Counted from the stretch's first letter, positions 23,146 to 32,568 are shown. The stretch is 47,540 bases of DNA from JAQBDA01 sp964525785 (GCA_964525785.1 CAZGIX010000010.1:1-47540); one strand, 5' to 3'. Notes: generated by a model not told the origin, from the letters alone. Numbers and translations are program-made.

Positions 23146-24122
23146 GATCCTGTCTCCGTAAGAATAGGTGGTGGGAGAATCCGTTGTCCAAATATCCAGC
23201 CCTCGATATGGCGCAACTCCTCCGTCAGGGCCTCCTGTCCATCATCCCAGCCGGACAGGGTCTGGACCATCCCGAACAGACCGGTCAAGGCGTCGAACCG
23301 GTCATCGCCATCGGTAAACACGCCGAATCCGCCTTCGATCTCCTCTCTCAGAGAAGGTTCGAGGGTGATCCGGGATTTCTCCGCAGCTGCTAACAGCGCG
23401 GAAGATGACTCCCGCCTGTCGGATGGGTCCCGCTTGCTGAAGCGCCTTTGGGGGGATCTTATCCCCAACGGACCATAGAACTCAGCCGGATAGGTTTCCA
23501 CTGCTACCAGCCTGCCCGGCTTGAGCAGTTCTGCCAGCCTTCCGGAGAAGGGCCAGATATCGACTGTCTTAGATTTCAATCCGGAGGCAAGTACTTCCTG
23601 CCATCCGCTGATGGCGGCTTTACCCACCTGCTGCCCTCCCAGGGTCCAGAACAGCGGGCAGGCGGCATTTCTGCCGGGATGCGCCTTTTCGCATTGGCGA
23701 TACAGACCGTCGAAGCTGATCCCTAGCCGGCTGCTCAGGTGCTGGCGGCGCCTACCGCCGGGTGAGTCCGGATAAAATGGGCGCTTGAGATAGATTTCTT
23801 CGATGGTTGCCGCGACGTGATAAAAATCGGGCCACTCTGTGCCTCCGAACTCGTCCAGCGCCAGCAGGAAACGCTCGATCCCGACCAGTTTGGCGTAGGT
23901 ATGCGGCAGCCCGATCGGGAAATCGAAGCCGACCAGGACGCTTCCCGCATTACCTGCCTGGACACTCAGGTCTCTCAGCAGGGCGTTAGGGTCCGTCACG
24001 GCCTGCGTCGCATAGGCGTGGTAGCTTCCATCCCGGTCCACTGCGGCTATTGCCACCCGGCGCTTCGCCGCATACTTGCTCCAATCCGCATGTGCAACTA
24101 CCTTTAAACTCTCAAATATCAT
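23142..24122 (-). CDS. DUF429-like protein (predicted RNase H-fold nuclease), tentative
   Basis: 326 residues. The layout recalls DUF429: an N-terminal strand with Asp (VVAHADWSKYAAKRRVAIAA), VLVGFDFPIGLPHTYAKL, RLVAVETYPAEFYGPLG and DGDDRFDALTGLFGMVQTL near the end, each placing an acidic residue on a predicted RNase H-like fold. The middle (PFYPDSPGGRRRQHLSSRLG) is basic. The family is functionally uncharacterised, so no activity is asserted. The end overlaps the SDR start by 4 bp, and it starts 30 bp after the AlkZ-related gene; the three may form one transcript. Confidence 0.6.
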   Translation of the reverse strand: MIFESLKVVAHADWSKYAAKRRVAIAAVDRDGSYHAYATQAVTDPNALLRDLSVQAGNAGSVLVGFDFPIGLPHTYAKLVGIERFLLALDEFGGTEWPDFYHVAATIEEIYLKRPFYPDSPGGRRRQHLSSRLGISFDGLYRQCEKAHPGRNAACPLFWTLGGQQVGKAAISGWQEVLASGLKSKTVDIWPFSGRLAELLKPGRLVAVETYPAEFYGPLGIRSPQRRFSKRDPSDRRESSSALLAAAEKSRITLEPSLREEIEGGFGVFTDGDDRFDALTGLFGMVQTLSGWDDGQEALTEELRHIEGWIFGQRILPPPILTETGS

Positions 24123-24152
24123 TAAGACATCCGTACTCGGGAACCTCGATCC

Positions 24153-25016
24153 TCAGGACGTGAATAACTCTGCCAGTGCAATCCATTCACCGGGATGGTT
24201 TTCGACCTCCACCCCCCGGCAGAGAGTATTCGACTGGACCAAGGCCTCAATTGCACCCCTGGCCTGGTCTGTTGGCCAGCCAAACATCTTGCCCAGATCC
24301 CCCAGCCTGGCTGCCCCGACCGAGCGGAAGTACAGCTCTGACAGCTTCACCTGAGCCTGCCGCTCGGTGATGAAGCGGGTTTGGTCGATAATCTCCGGAT
24401 AATGCCGGGCAGTAATATCGTAAGCAAAGGCATAGTGCCAGGCGCCGGCGTCTGTAACCGCGATGGGAAGGATCTTGAAATCAGCTTGCAGGTCAGATAG
24501 GGCTTTATTGAAACGCGAATCGCTGTCCTTGCTGGTCAGCCTGGCGGCTTTACGCAGAGCGATTGTATCGAGCGGGCCATGCTCGATCAGGGCTTCGTAG
24601 ATCCATTTGGCCTCCTGGGTCAGGCGACCTTGCTCGTACAGGGTCAGGTAATCCTCTTCAGGAGCGCCGTAGTTCTCGGTGAGGGCATAGAAGTAGGGCA
24701 CCACCGGCATGGCGATCATGGTGGACTTTTTGCGCAGCACCTTGGCATAATACCACTGCCGGCTGCCGAGCAAAGCGTCCTTCCATTCCCAGGTGATATG
24801 CCCCGGATCATCATGCTCGTCGGCGACCGGTCGATCTCCAGCCACCGCAGTCCATAGGCTGGGATATTCAATGCCTTTGATCGGCCAAAATAAGGCGAAG
24901 CCGCGCTGATTAACAAACTCGACGGCTTCGTCACGGTCTTTCAACCTGAGACCAGGAGCGGTGCGGTACGTGTGGGTGCGGTAGGCCTGGATGGCTTCAA
25001 AGGGGAGCAGGGGCAT
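24153..25016 (-). CDS. AlkZ-related winged-helix protein
   Basis: 287 residues from the ATG at 25016; upstream in-frame sequence belongs to the neighbouring gene. The family is recognised by FALFWPIKGIEYPSLW, DEHDDPGHITWEWKDALLG, WYYAKVLRKKSTMIAMPVV and a C-terminal winged-helix part with FGWPTDQARGAIEALV. Such proteins are annotated as AlkZ-related; AlkZ glycosylases unhook DNA crosslinks, but activity of this subgroup is not established. A TATAAT box sits 7 nt before the ATG and no Shine-Dalgarno is present, suggesting a leaderless mRNA transcribed from its own promoter, although it lies only 34 bp after the LVIVD gene. Confidence 0.75.
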   Translation of the reverse strand: MPLLPFEAIQAYRTHTYRTAPGLRLKDRDEAVEFVNQRGFALFWPIKGIEYPSLWTAVAGDRPVADEHDDPGHITWEWKDALLGSRQWYYAKVLRKKSTMIAMPVVPYFYALTENYGAPEEDYLTLYEQGRLTQEAKWIYEALIEHGPLDTIALRKAARLTSKDSDSRFNKALSDLQADFKILPIAVTDAGAWHYAFAYDITARHYPEIIDQTRFITERQAQVKLSELYFRSVGAARLGDLGKMFGWPTDQARGAIEALVQSNTLCRGVEVENHPGEWIALAELFTS

Positions 25017-25023
25017 GCGCCCA

Positions 25024-25029
25024 ATTATA
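25024..25029 (-). promoter_or_regulatory. -10 box 7 nt before the AlkZ-related gene (leaderless type)
   Basis: TATAAT on the minus strand with 7 nt between it and the ATG at 25016, so transcription would start at or next to the start codon. No TTGACA-like -35 is seen. Confidence 0.5.
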
Positions 25030-25050
25030 CAGCCTTCTTTGTATAGCCTC

Positions 25051-27825
25051 TCATTCCTGTTTGGATAATGGCGGTAGTGGATTGCAGTTGGGAGGCTCGC
25101 AGGACTGGGTAATACTACCGAATGATACAATGGGCAGGGCGATGCTGTAGGCCGGGCCGAGCAGCGCATACAGGCCCTCCTGGCAGATGGCGCCCCTGAA
25201 AACCCCCGGTTCCTGGGTGAAGATCGCTCCGGAAGGGATGCAGCTTGTGTCCGCCTCCATCCAGGAAGTTCCAATGGATTGATAAAGCGCAAGCTGTGCC
25301 GTATCCGTAATTACTGCCGTATCCTCCAGGCTGTACTGGATGGTGACCGACACCGGCACGCTGAAATACTCCTCCAGATCAGTGGGCAGCCCGGTATCGA
25401 TCGCCAGCTCAAAGGCATGCCCGGCAAAATCGGTGCCGAAGAAACCAGATGCCAGGGTGGGTGTGACCAGGGCGGTTGCGGTGGTCGAGAACAGCCCCGT
25501 TGGGAAGATGAAGCTGGTCGGCATCCCCTGCACGTCGGTGTAGGTCAGGGTAGTGGTGGTGCCGGGCTCCAGTGTCGTGCTGACCGGAGCGGGTAGGATG
25601 ATGAAATCCTGGTCGCCTCGATCTGATGGGATATTGACTTCCCGCTCAGAGGGGTGAAAGACGAAAGAACTCAAGGTAGGGGTGACCACGTAATCTCCAA
25701 AGCTGAGGTCTGGGAATAGGTATACTCCATCTGCATCGGACAGAGTATCTGCGCCCGTGCTGAGGGTCAGGGTGACTTCGGCGATGGGATTGGAGTTGTG
25801 GTCAGTGACCCGTCCGGTCAGATCGTCCTTCATCGAGAATACGGTAATCGGTCCATAACCTACGGTAGTGTAGATGAACTCATCACCCAGGCTGGCATCC
25901 TGAAGTCCACCCGCGTTGGCGCTGGCGATTTGATAGGGGTGAGCTGGATCAGTGAAGTCCACCAGGTTCACTCCGCCGGTATAATCGCTTTCGATGGCGA
26001 AATAGACAAAACCGTCTTTCGCTTCAAGAATGGTTGCCCCTAGAATATCACTCCTTAGAAAAGTCCCCAAATAAACAGGGTTTGCCGGATTGCTGACATC
26101 CAGAGCCATGACACCTAATCCACTCAAATCAGAATTGGTTCCAGCTAAATAGGCAATTTTTTGATCCCCCCGGTTTTCGGTATCAAGTAAACCATAAACA
26201 ATGTCGGGTGTATCTCGAAACACTTCCAATGGATGGACTGGATCCGTCACATCCAGGACGATCAGGCTTCCGCTAGAGATGACATACGCATAGATATATT
26301 CTCCTTGTGAGGCAATCGACATGTCTTCAGGCGCTAAGTATAGAGATTGGCTCATCAAGGTCGGAGAAAATGGATTGCTGACATCGTTTATTGTGAAATA
26401 ACCGCCGCTGCCGCCAAGATCTTCGGTGATTGAGTATGCCATACCGTCCAGGACTTCCACCACGGTTGTGAAACTGGGGCTGGGGCGCGGCGCTACAACA
26501 TGCATGTTTGCCGGGTCGGAAGCGTCAATAATTTCCATGCCCCAACCCGTCGGGACGTAGACAAAGGATCCATCCACGTACGGTTTGCCGAGGGCAATAC
26601 TATCCAGGATGACATATCCAAGAACCTGTGCATCGAACGGATCTGCCGCATCGATGACCCTGAAGATCGATATGTAATCATAGTTTGGAAAGGAAGATGA
26701 TTGATTATCCGCTGAATAAACAGTTGTACCCACCGCGGTCAGGTAACGTGCTGATTGGGGCCAGGAATAGAAACCCATTTGTGTAGGATGCGCTGGATCG
26801 CTCGTATCCAGCACAGAAAATCCCGTATTGAAATCTAAATAATGCATCCGGTCGCCCAACGGCACCATCCCCGATCCCCAGTAGGATGGAAACACACCAG
26901 CTAACTGCGGAGATACTGGATCTGTGGTGCTGAAGATCGCCAGGCCATCCCAGCGTACCGCGTAGAGCATCCCGTCTTTCGCGCCGAGCTGCCGGATTAG
27001 CCCAGCCAGCTCGGGCACTTCACCCACCCGTTCAGGATCAGCGGGATCGGAAACATCGATGATGTCGGCGAAGTATTCGGGTGGATCCGGGAAGTGATCA
27101 ATCGATCCATTCAGATATGCATAGCTGCCATTTACCGTCAAATTAGCCCCGGGACGTGAAGAGTCCTCATAGCGGCCTACCCGGATGATCTGCGCCGGGT
27201 CCGAAACGTCATAAATGCTCAAGCCTGGGTAGGTGCGAGCATAGACGTACGGGCCCTGGACTGTCAATTGATCTAAATACAGCTCAAAATATGTTCCCAA
27301 CAAAGTTGGATAGGCAGGATCGGAGATATCCAGTACAGCCAATCCAAGAGTATGATCCGCTATGTAGGCAAGGCTGCCGGAAATCACCATCTGGGTAGTG
27401 ACCATGGTTTCAACGGGTTTGAATTGGCCGATCAACCCTGGATTTGCGGGGTCGGCGACATCGTAAATGGCGATTCCATCATAATCGTTTCTCGTGTATA
27501 GAGTGTTATTGGCAACAGCTAATGCGAAAGAATTATACGATGTAGCGGGTAGCGAGGCAATCTGGATCGGATGCTCTGGGTCGATCGTATCCAGGACTAT
27601 CCGCTCAAAACCGGAGCTGCTCGTATAACTCATGGTATCGATGTATACATATCTTCCGTCGGAAATCAAATGATATGTATTCATGTTCTCGAATTGAGTG
27701 AGCGGATCCAACGTGCCGCTGTCCAGAAGGCTCTTGCTCCTTCCGGCTCGCCCGTATTCTGCTGTAACTGGATCCCATCCAACCAATAAAGACAGGATTG
27801 AGATGAACAGGATTAGCTTTTTCAT
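25051..27825 (-). CDS. Secreted LVIVD-repeat (beta-propeller) protein with a carboxypeptidase-regulatory-like domain
   Basis: 924 residues from the ATG at 27825, preceded by GGGGAGGCGATCC; the longer open frame lacks this. A signal peptide (KKLILFISILSLLVGWDPVTA) leads into about a dozen LVIVD repeats built around I-x-DVSDPANPxLxG, for example DVADPANPGLIGQF, DISDPAYPTLLGTY and DVSNPANPVYLGTF, filling residues about 40-680. A CarboxypepD_reg-like beta-sandwich follows (about 700-770, LTGRVTDHNSNPIAEVTLTL), then a beta-rich C-terminal domain. It should be extracellular or surface attached, with a binding rather than enzymatic role. Base composition is visibly more AT-rich (about 25800-27800) than the flanking genes. 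Confidence 0.88.
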   Translation of the reverse strand: MKKLILFISILSLLVGWDPVTAEYGRAGRSKSLLDSGTLDPLTQFENMNTYHLISDGRYVYIDTMSYTSSSGFERIVLDTIDPEHPIQIASLPATSYNSFALAVANNTLYTRNDYDGIAIYDVADPANPGLIGQFKPVETMVTTQMVISGSLAYIADHTLGLAVLDISDPAYPTLLGTYFELYLDQLTVQGPYVYARTYPGLSIYDVSDPAQIIRVGRYEDSSRPGANLTVNGSYAYLNGSIDHFPDPPEYFADIIDVSDPADPERVGEVPELAGLIRQLGAKDGMLYAVRWDGLAIFSTTDPVSPQLAGVFPSYWGSGMVPLGDRMHYLDFNTGFSVLDTSDPAHPTQMGFYSWPQSARYLTAVGTTVYSADNQSSSFPNYDYISIFRVIDAADPFDAQVLGYVILDSIALGKPYVDGSFVYVPTGWGMEIIDASDPANMHVVAPRPSPSFTTVVEVLDGMAYSITEDLGGSGGYFTINDVSNPFSPTLMSQSLYLAPEDMSIASQGEYIYAYVISSGSLIVLDVTDPVHPLEVFRDTPDIVYGLLDTENRGDQKIAYLAGTNSDLSGLGVMALDVSNPANPVYLGTFLRSDILGATILEAKDGFVYFAIESDYTGGVNLVDFTDPAHPYQIASANAGGLQDASLGDEFIYTTVGYGPITVFSMKDDLTGRVTDHNSNPIAEVTLTLSTGADTLSDADGVYLFPDLSFGDYVVTPTLSSFVFHPSEREVNIPSDRGDQDFIILPAPVSTTLEPGTTTTLTYTDVQGMPTSFIFPTGLFSTTATALVTPTLASGFFGTDFAGHAFELAIDTGLPTDLEEYFSVPVSVTIQYSLEDTAVITDTAQLALYQSIGTSWMEADTSCIPSGAIFTQEPGVFRGAICQEGLYALLGPAYSIALPIVSFGSITQSCEPPNCNPLPPLSKQE

Positions 27826-28053
27826 GGATCGCCTCCCCGAGATGATATGTCGGAGACATCCCCTATGCCCCTGAAACATCGGGCAAGTGAGGGGGTCTCT
27901 ATCTCAATATACAACCGATCCCCCTCTTTTGCATTACTGGATTGTTATTATTTTATGTCGGGTTCGTGATTTTTCGGACTTGCCTGGTAACAGCTCTGTT
28001 TGGACATACGCAGTTGACCCCCCAATTACCCCTGAAGCACATCACCCCTGCTT

Positions 28054-29028
28054 TTAATGATGTTCTCCACCCTGAGCATCTTCGGGATCGACGTGGATGG
28101 TAGCGCTGGAGAGGTAGTCCAGGTGGCGCAAGAGCTGGCGCTGGACTTCCACGGCGATCTCGTGTCCCGCGCGCATCGACAGTGCCGGGTCTACGGCGAC
28201 GTTCAGCTCGGCATGCATGCGGTGCCCCAGCCAGCGCACCCGCACCTCGTTGATCCCCTTGACCTGCGGCAGGTGCTGCACTGCATGCTCAATCTCAGTG
28301 ATCACCTCTGGATCCACTCCATCCAGCAGGCGGCGAAACACATCCCGTCCCGCTTGCCACAGGATGCGCAAGATTGCCAATGTGATCAGCAGCCCCACCA
28401 GCGGGTCAGCCAGCGGGAAGCCCAGCCAGACCCCTACAGCGCCGAGCAGCACTGCCAGGCTGGTCAGTCCATCCACGCGGGCATGGTAGCCATCCGCCAC
28501 CAGGGCTGCGCTGCCGATCTGCCGCCCGACCCGCAAACGGAAAATGGCTACCGCCTCGTTGCCCAGGAAGCCGATTACCGCCGCGGCTGCCACCGCCCAT
28601 AGATTCCTGACCTGCTGCGGCTCGTACAAGCGCAGGATCGATTCACGCCCGGCGATGACCGCGCTGAGCAAGATCATCAGTACCACCGCCAGCCCTGCCA
28701 GGTCTTCGGCGCGCCCGTATCCATAGGTGAAACGCCGGTTTGGAGGGCGGCGCGAGAGAAGAAAGGCGATCCACAGCGGGATGGCGGTCAGCGCATCTCC
28801 AAAGTTATGGATGGTATCCGCCAGCAGGGCAACGCTGCCGGTATAAGCGACCACGACCACCTGCAGGGCAGCGGTCAGGAACAAACCGACCAGCGACCAC
28901 TTCACCGCCCAGATGCCGCGCTCCGAACTCAGCAGGGATGGATCGATCGCACCGTGCGTATGGGGGTGATCGCTGCCGGAGCCATGTTCGTGCCCGGGAT
29001 GTGAGGGAGGGTCTTGGCTGTCAGGCAT
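28054..29028 (-). CDS. Cation diffusion facilitator (Zn/Co/Cd exporter)
   Basis: 324 residues. A His-rich N-terminus (HPGHEHGSGSDHPHTHG) is followed by six membrane helices. The transport site is visible as DTIHNFGDAL in helix 2 and DGYHARVDGL in helix 5 (the HxxxD pairs), and a cytoplasmic C-terminal domain (about 225-315, IEHAVQHLPQVKGINEVRVR) ends with VDPEDAQGGEHH. CDF proteins export divalent metals, usually Zn2+, by proton antiport. A TATAAT on the minus strand lies about 30 bp upstream of the ATG; there is no clear Shine-Dalgarno. Confidence 0.94.
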   Translation of the reverse strand: MPDSQDPPSHPGHEHGSGSDHPHTHGAIDPSLLSSERGIWAVKWSLVGLFLTAALQVVVVAYTGSVALLADTIHNFGDALTAIPLWIAFLLSRRPPNRRFTYGYGRAEDLAGLAVVLMILLSAVIAGRESILRLYEPQQVRNLWAVAAAAVIGFLGNEAVAIFRLRVGRQIGSAALVADGYHARVDGLTSLAVLLGAVGVWLGFPLADPLVGLLITLAILRILWQAGRDVFRRLLDGVDPEVITEIEHAVQHLPQVKGINEVRVRWLGHRMHAELNVAVDPALSMRAGHEIAVEVQRQLLRHLDYLSSATIHVDPEDAQGGEHH

Positions 29029-29065
29029 AGCGGTTCTTTGTCCGGCGATATCAGCCTATTATAAT

Positions 29066-29180
29066 GAAAATATCACCACGAAATCAGCAAGACACGAAGG
29101 GTTTAAGAAAGCCTTTCTTGGTGTCCTGGTGACTTGGTGGTAAGTGTATTTCTAACCACCCAGTCACCAAGGCACGAAGT
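29066..29180. repeat. Imperfect inverted repeat of the ACCAAGACACGAAG type
   Basis: The gap between the CDF gene and the secreted hydrolase gene contains AGCAAGACACGAAGG and CACCAAGGCACGAAG in one orientation, and TTCTTGGTGTCCTGG and CTGGTGACTTGGTGG in the other. Repeats of this wording are dispersed in intergenic regions of many bacterial genomes; copy number here cannot be judged from one window. Confidence 0.6.
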
Positions 29181-29239
29181 ACTCTGTCAAGCTAGATTCC
29201 GATGGATGTCAGTCTTAGGAGCGGAACGACGAGGGATCT

Positions 29240-31780
29240 TTACTGAGTAGATACCTGGTACATCGTTACCTGCGGAAGGAATAGCTTGTTGTCCAGCCTG
29301 AGCAGTGGATAGACCTTGACGGCTACATCCGTGGTCAGCTGGTCAATTGCCAGATCGAGCGAACCTGTGGCGTCGCTTTGCACGCTGCTGCGGCGGATGA
29401 GGCTGCCGGTATAGGTGTTCCACCACTCCACGGTCAGGTTGATCCCGGGCTGGAATCCGGAAACCTGGACCTCGCCTGAAATGGGCTGGATTGGTGCCCC
29501 ATCGACCACGTTCCGCCAGGTATGGGCGGAGTTCTGCACCCACAGGTGGAGGCGCCCGTTGACCACGTCTTTCTGCCCCCAGGTGCGCAGTCCCGGGTCA
29601 GAAACATCAGCTGCGGCATCCTGGTATTCTCCGTTGTTGAGCGGGATATCCTTGATGAAGTTGTAGTAGATGCCATACTGGGGGCGATGGTCGAAGTTAA
29701 GACTGCCGTCCTGGTTATAGCGGTAAATATGGATATTCTCATACCAGTACGACTCGATCATCCCCCCGGCGTTGATGCCGGCCCAGATGAAGTTGTGCAG
29801 CCAGATGCCGTCGGTATCTTGTAACAGAATGTCGGTGGGCGGTTCGGATCCGCTGTCCACAAAGCCGGTCTCGCCGCGCAGGATGGGCTTACCGGCTCCA
29901 CCGGGCTGCAGGGCGCCGTAGGTAATGCTGGGATCGTATGTCGCCTGGGCGGAATCATTGAAGTTTGGATCGTCTGCCGGGATGTATCGGTGCAGGTCGG
30001 CAAAATCGACATCCGGGAACTCCGGATTAGCCCAGAAATCGTCCCGGGGGAAAGAATGCCAGGTAGACGTGGAGACCAGGTGCTTGTCAGGCTCGAACTG
30101 GTGCATGTACTTGCCGAACTCGTCCGCCAGGGTGTAGTGCCTCCCGTTCCATGGATCGCCTTCATTGAGCAGCTCCCACGAATGGATGTTGGTCGAGTAC
30201 CCCCAGCGGGCCTGCAGGTAGCGCCACCAGGCCTGCTGCAGCCAGCGCACCTTGGTCATCTGGCGCCAGTTCCCGTAGAACCAGTCGTTGCCCGGGCATT
30301 CAGCCGGGTCGTTGCCGGGATCCTGGTCATTACAACCCGGATCATATGGGATCGGGTTGCCTTCAAAGTCAATGCGTGTAAATATGTGGGAATTTTTCTC
30401 CATGATCACCGGACGGAGGTAAACGCCATATTCACCCGCCAGCTCCACCACCTTGTCGAAAGCGTAGGAGTTACGCTGCTCCATATACTGGTGATGCGCC
30501 ATCCAGGGGGCAGACACGATGTTCGGGCCGTACTGCCCGTTGCCCAGGTCTTCCTCTATCCAGACGTAATCCACGTAAGCGGTGCCGGAGGTGACATTCT
30601 CAACCACCAGGTAGAAGAATGGCAAGAAACTCGAGCTGCCGGTCGTCAGGCTGCCTTCCAGGATCTGCCAGCCGCTGCTGTCGCCCGGTTGGTAAGCCGT
30701 CACCACCGTACCAGTGCCCGGCTCCTGGCAGTCATTGCCATCTCCCCACAGCCAGCCGCCGGTCTTGGCGACAAAGCCGTACGGCTGCCCCGCCACACGC
30801 GGTCCGCCCATGTCTTCGGTCAGGTAGCGGATGCGCACCCGGTAGGTGGTGTTCTCTTTCACCGCTGGCGGTGCTTTCATAAAGCCCAGGAACATGCACG
30901 GATTGTAGTAAGAAGCAATCCGCATCGAGACATCGCTGCCCGGATAGGCAGTCTGCATGTCTAATTCGGTGAACGGTATGTACTGTCCGTGCATCTGCGG
31001 ATCGATGCCGTTCCATGGATTCCAGGAAGCGTCGTAGATGCCCCACTGCGAAAGCCAGATGCGCACCAGTTGAATGCCGTTCTGGGACATGGATTGGAAG
31101 TTCGCCTGGTTTTCCAGCACGGGATTATCCCAGCTGACGTGATCGAAATTCATGTTGTAGCCCAGGGCAGGGAAGTAGCTGCCGTCTTCGAATTCAAAAT
31201 AGCGGGGGTCGTCCTGGCTGACGCGGATAAAGCCTTTACTGCTGGATGGGCTGACCTCGAATGCCAGTGCCGGGCTTTCGCTGCTGCCGCCTGCATCCCG
31301 TGCAAGGATCTTGAACTGCCAGCTCCCGGCGCGGTGCGGAGAGAATCGCACTTTCCAGGCGAAGTTCCCGGTAGGATAGAACCACTCGCGGTCGTTCACC
31401 ACCTGGTCGTCAAATTCCTGGTAATAGAAGGCTGGCTGGGTGTACGTGGTCTGCCAGTTGTCCGGGGTGAAGAGTGCATCGACTGAGATGCCCTGACCGG
31501 GTTGGATGCCTGCCGGTGGGCTCTCATCGTACGGCATCTGCAGATTACCGGCGAGGGTGCTGACCTGAAACGTGATCTCCAGGCGTTCGTAGCGTGGGAC
31601 GACGTTGGTGTTGGTGGTTATGCCGGTTATTTCGGGACCGGCAAGGGATTGGTTATGGGAAGCTGTTTGCACTGGCACACTGCTTACAGTCGAAGCCAGT
31701 GGAGTAGCCTTCAAACCGGGGTTTCCACAAAACGGGATAATGATGGTATTAACCAGGAATAACAGCAGGAATCGTCGCAT
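29240..31780 (-). CDS. Secreted glycoside-hydrolase-like protein (DUF5060 N-terminal domain, TIM barrel)
   Basis: 846 residues from the ATG at 31780 (GGGAGAGCGATCC upstream). A signal peptide (RRFLLLFLVNTIIIPFCG) is followed by a DUF5060-type Ig-like domain (about 60-185: RYERLEITFQV, GSWQFKILARDAGG). The middle (about 200-690) looks like a cellulase-type (beta/alpha)8 barrel: FPALGYNMNFDHVSWDN, GIQLVRIWLSQWG, HSWELLNEGDPW with a candidate acid/base Glu, and PILRGETGF with a candidate nucleophile Glu. An inserted beta-sandwich (about 300-400, carbohydrate-binding-like) interrupts the barrel. A C-terminal beta domain ends the protein. It likely acts on extracellular polysaccharide; the substrate is unknown. 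Confidence 0.8.
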   Translation of the reverse strand: MRRFLLLFLVNTIIIPFCGNPGLKATPLASTVSSVPVQTASHNQSLAGPEITGITTNTNVVPRYERLEITFQVSTLAGNLQMPYDESPPAGIQPGQGISVDALFTPDNWQTTYTQPAFYYQEFDDQVVNDREWFYPTGNFAWKVRFSPHRAGSWQFKILARDAGGSSESPALAFEVSPSSSKGFIRVSQDDPRYFEFEDGSYFPALGYNMNFDHVSWDNPVLENQANFQSMSQNGIQLVRIWLSQWGIYDASWNPWNGIDPQMHGQYIPFTELDMQTAYPGSDVSMRIASYYNPCMFLGFMKAPPAVKENTTYRVRIRYLTEDMGGPRVAGQPYGFVAKTGGWLWGDGNDCQEPGTGTVVTAYQPGDSSGWQILEGSLTTGSSSFLPFFYLVVENVTSGTAYVDYVWIEEDLGNGQYGPNIVSAPWMAHHQYMEQRNSYAFDKVVELAGEYGVYLRPVIMEKNSHIFTRIDFEGNPIPYDPGCNDQDPGNDPAECPGNDWFYGNWRQMTKVRWLQQAWWRYLQARWGYSTNIHSWELLNEGDPWNGRHYTLADEFGKYMHQFEPDKHLVSTSTWHSFPRDDFWANPEFPDVDFADLHRYIPADDPNFNDSAQATYDPSITYGALQPGGAGKPILRGETGFVDSGSEPPTDILLQDTDGIWLHNFIWAGINAGGMIESYWYENIHIYRYNQDGSLNFDHRPQYGIYYNFIKDIPLNNGEYQDAAADVSDPGLRTWGQKDVVNGRLHLWVQNSAHTWRNVVDGAPIQPISGEVQVSGFQPGINLTVEWWNTYTGSLIRRSSVQSDATGSLDLAIDQLTTDVAVKVYPLLRLDNKLFLPQVTMYQVSTQ

Positions 31781-31898
31781 GAAGGATCGCTCTCCCAGGG
31801 TGGTTTTAACCATTCTACCAACCAGCCTGCACGCCTGGCAATCTAATCTGATTATGGGTGGCTTAAGTGCCGCTTAAGCGATAGGATCCGAACCAGTT

Positions 31899-32525
31899 CT
31901 ATCCCGTCCCGAACTGGCGGTCCCCGGCATCACCCAACCCTGGCAGGATGTAGCCGCGCTCGTTCAGGCGCTCGTCGATGGCTGCCAGATGGATCGGTAC
32001 TTCTGGATGGTGCTTTTCCATCAGCGCCAGGCCTTCCGGCGCTCCGATGATGCCGACGAACTTGATGTTCTTAACCCCCCAACGTTGGAGAACGTCTACG
32101 GTGGCAACCGCCGATCCGCCGGTAGCCAGCATGGGGTCCAAGATAAGGCACACGGATACGGTTGGCTCAATGGGCAGCTTGTTGTAGTATTCAACCGGTT
32201 TGAGCGTGCGCTCATCCCGGTACAGTCCGATGTGCCAGACCTCAGCAGTGGGCATTAAGTTCCATATGCCCTCTACCATGCCCAGCCCGGCACGTAAGAT
32301 GGGCACCAGGCCGATTTTTTGCTGTAGCTCAGCGCCCAGGAACGGGCTGAGCGGCGTTTCGACAGACAGGGGCTGCAACGCTAGGTCGAGGGTGGCTTCG
32401 TACGCCATCAAGGCTGCAATCTCGCGTACCAGCTCGCGGAACTTCTTGGGCTCGGTGTTTTTATCGCGCAGCAGGCTGAGTTTATGTGCTACCAGGGGAT
32501 GAGGTGATGGGTATACGTTTGGCAT
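31899..32525 (-). CDS. upp: Uracil phosphoribosyltransferase
   Basis: 208 residues, normal length. It converts uracil and PRPP to UMP in pyrimidine salvage. The PRPP loop LILDPMLATGGSA and the uracil-binding end GYILPGLGDAGDRQFGT are both intact, and the N-terminus HPLVAHKLSLLRD is typical. AGGAGCC precedes the ATG. The promoter region is shared with the divergent ruvB gene. A pyrimidine-nucleoside phosphorylase gene elsewhere in the window (38126) would supply uracil for it. Confidence 0.97.
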   Translation of the reverse strand: MPNVYPSPHPLVAHKLSLLRDKNTEPKKFRELVREIAALMAYEATLDLALQPLSVETPLSPFLGAELQQKIGLVPILRAGLGMVEGIWNLMPTAEVWHIGLYRDERTLKPVEYYNKLPIEPTVSVCLILDPMLATGGSAVATVDVLQRWGVKNIKFVGIIGAPEGLALMEKHHPEVPIHLAAIDERLNERGYILPGLGDAGDRQFGTG

Positions 32526-32553
32526 CTACAGGCTCCTAAGTTTGGTTGTGTTA

Positions 32554-32559
32554 ATTATA
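32554..32559 (-). promoter_or_regulatory. -10 box for upp
   Basis: TATAAT on the minus strand (within GATATAATTAAC), 28 bp before the upp ATG. It lies 9 bp from the divergent ruvB -10 box, so the two promoters overlap and may compete. Confidence 0.5.
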
Positions 32560-32568
32560 TCTGCAAGT

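Noticed and set aside
29990..30964. Plus-strand open frame (324 codons) inside the secreted hydrolase gene
   Set aside because: It is antisense to a gene with signal peptide and domain motifs, and has no protein-like features of its own.
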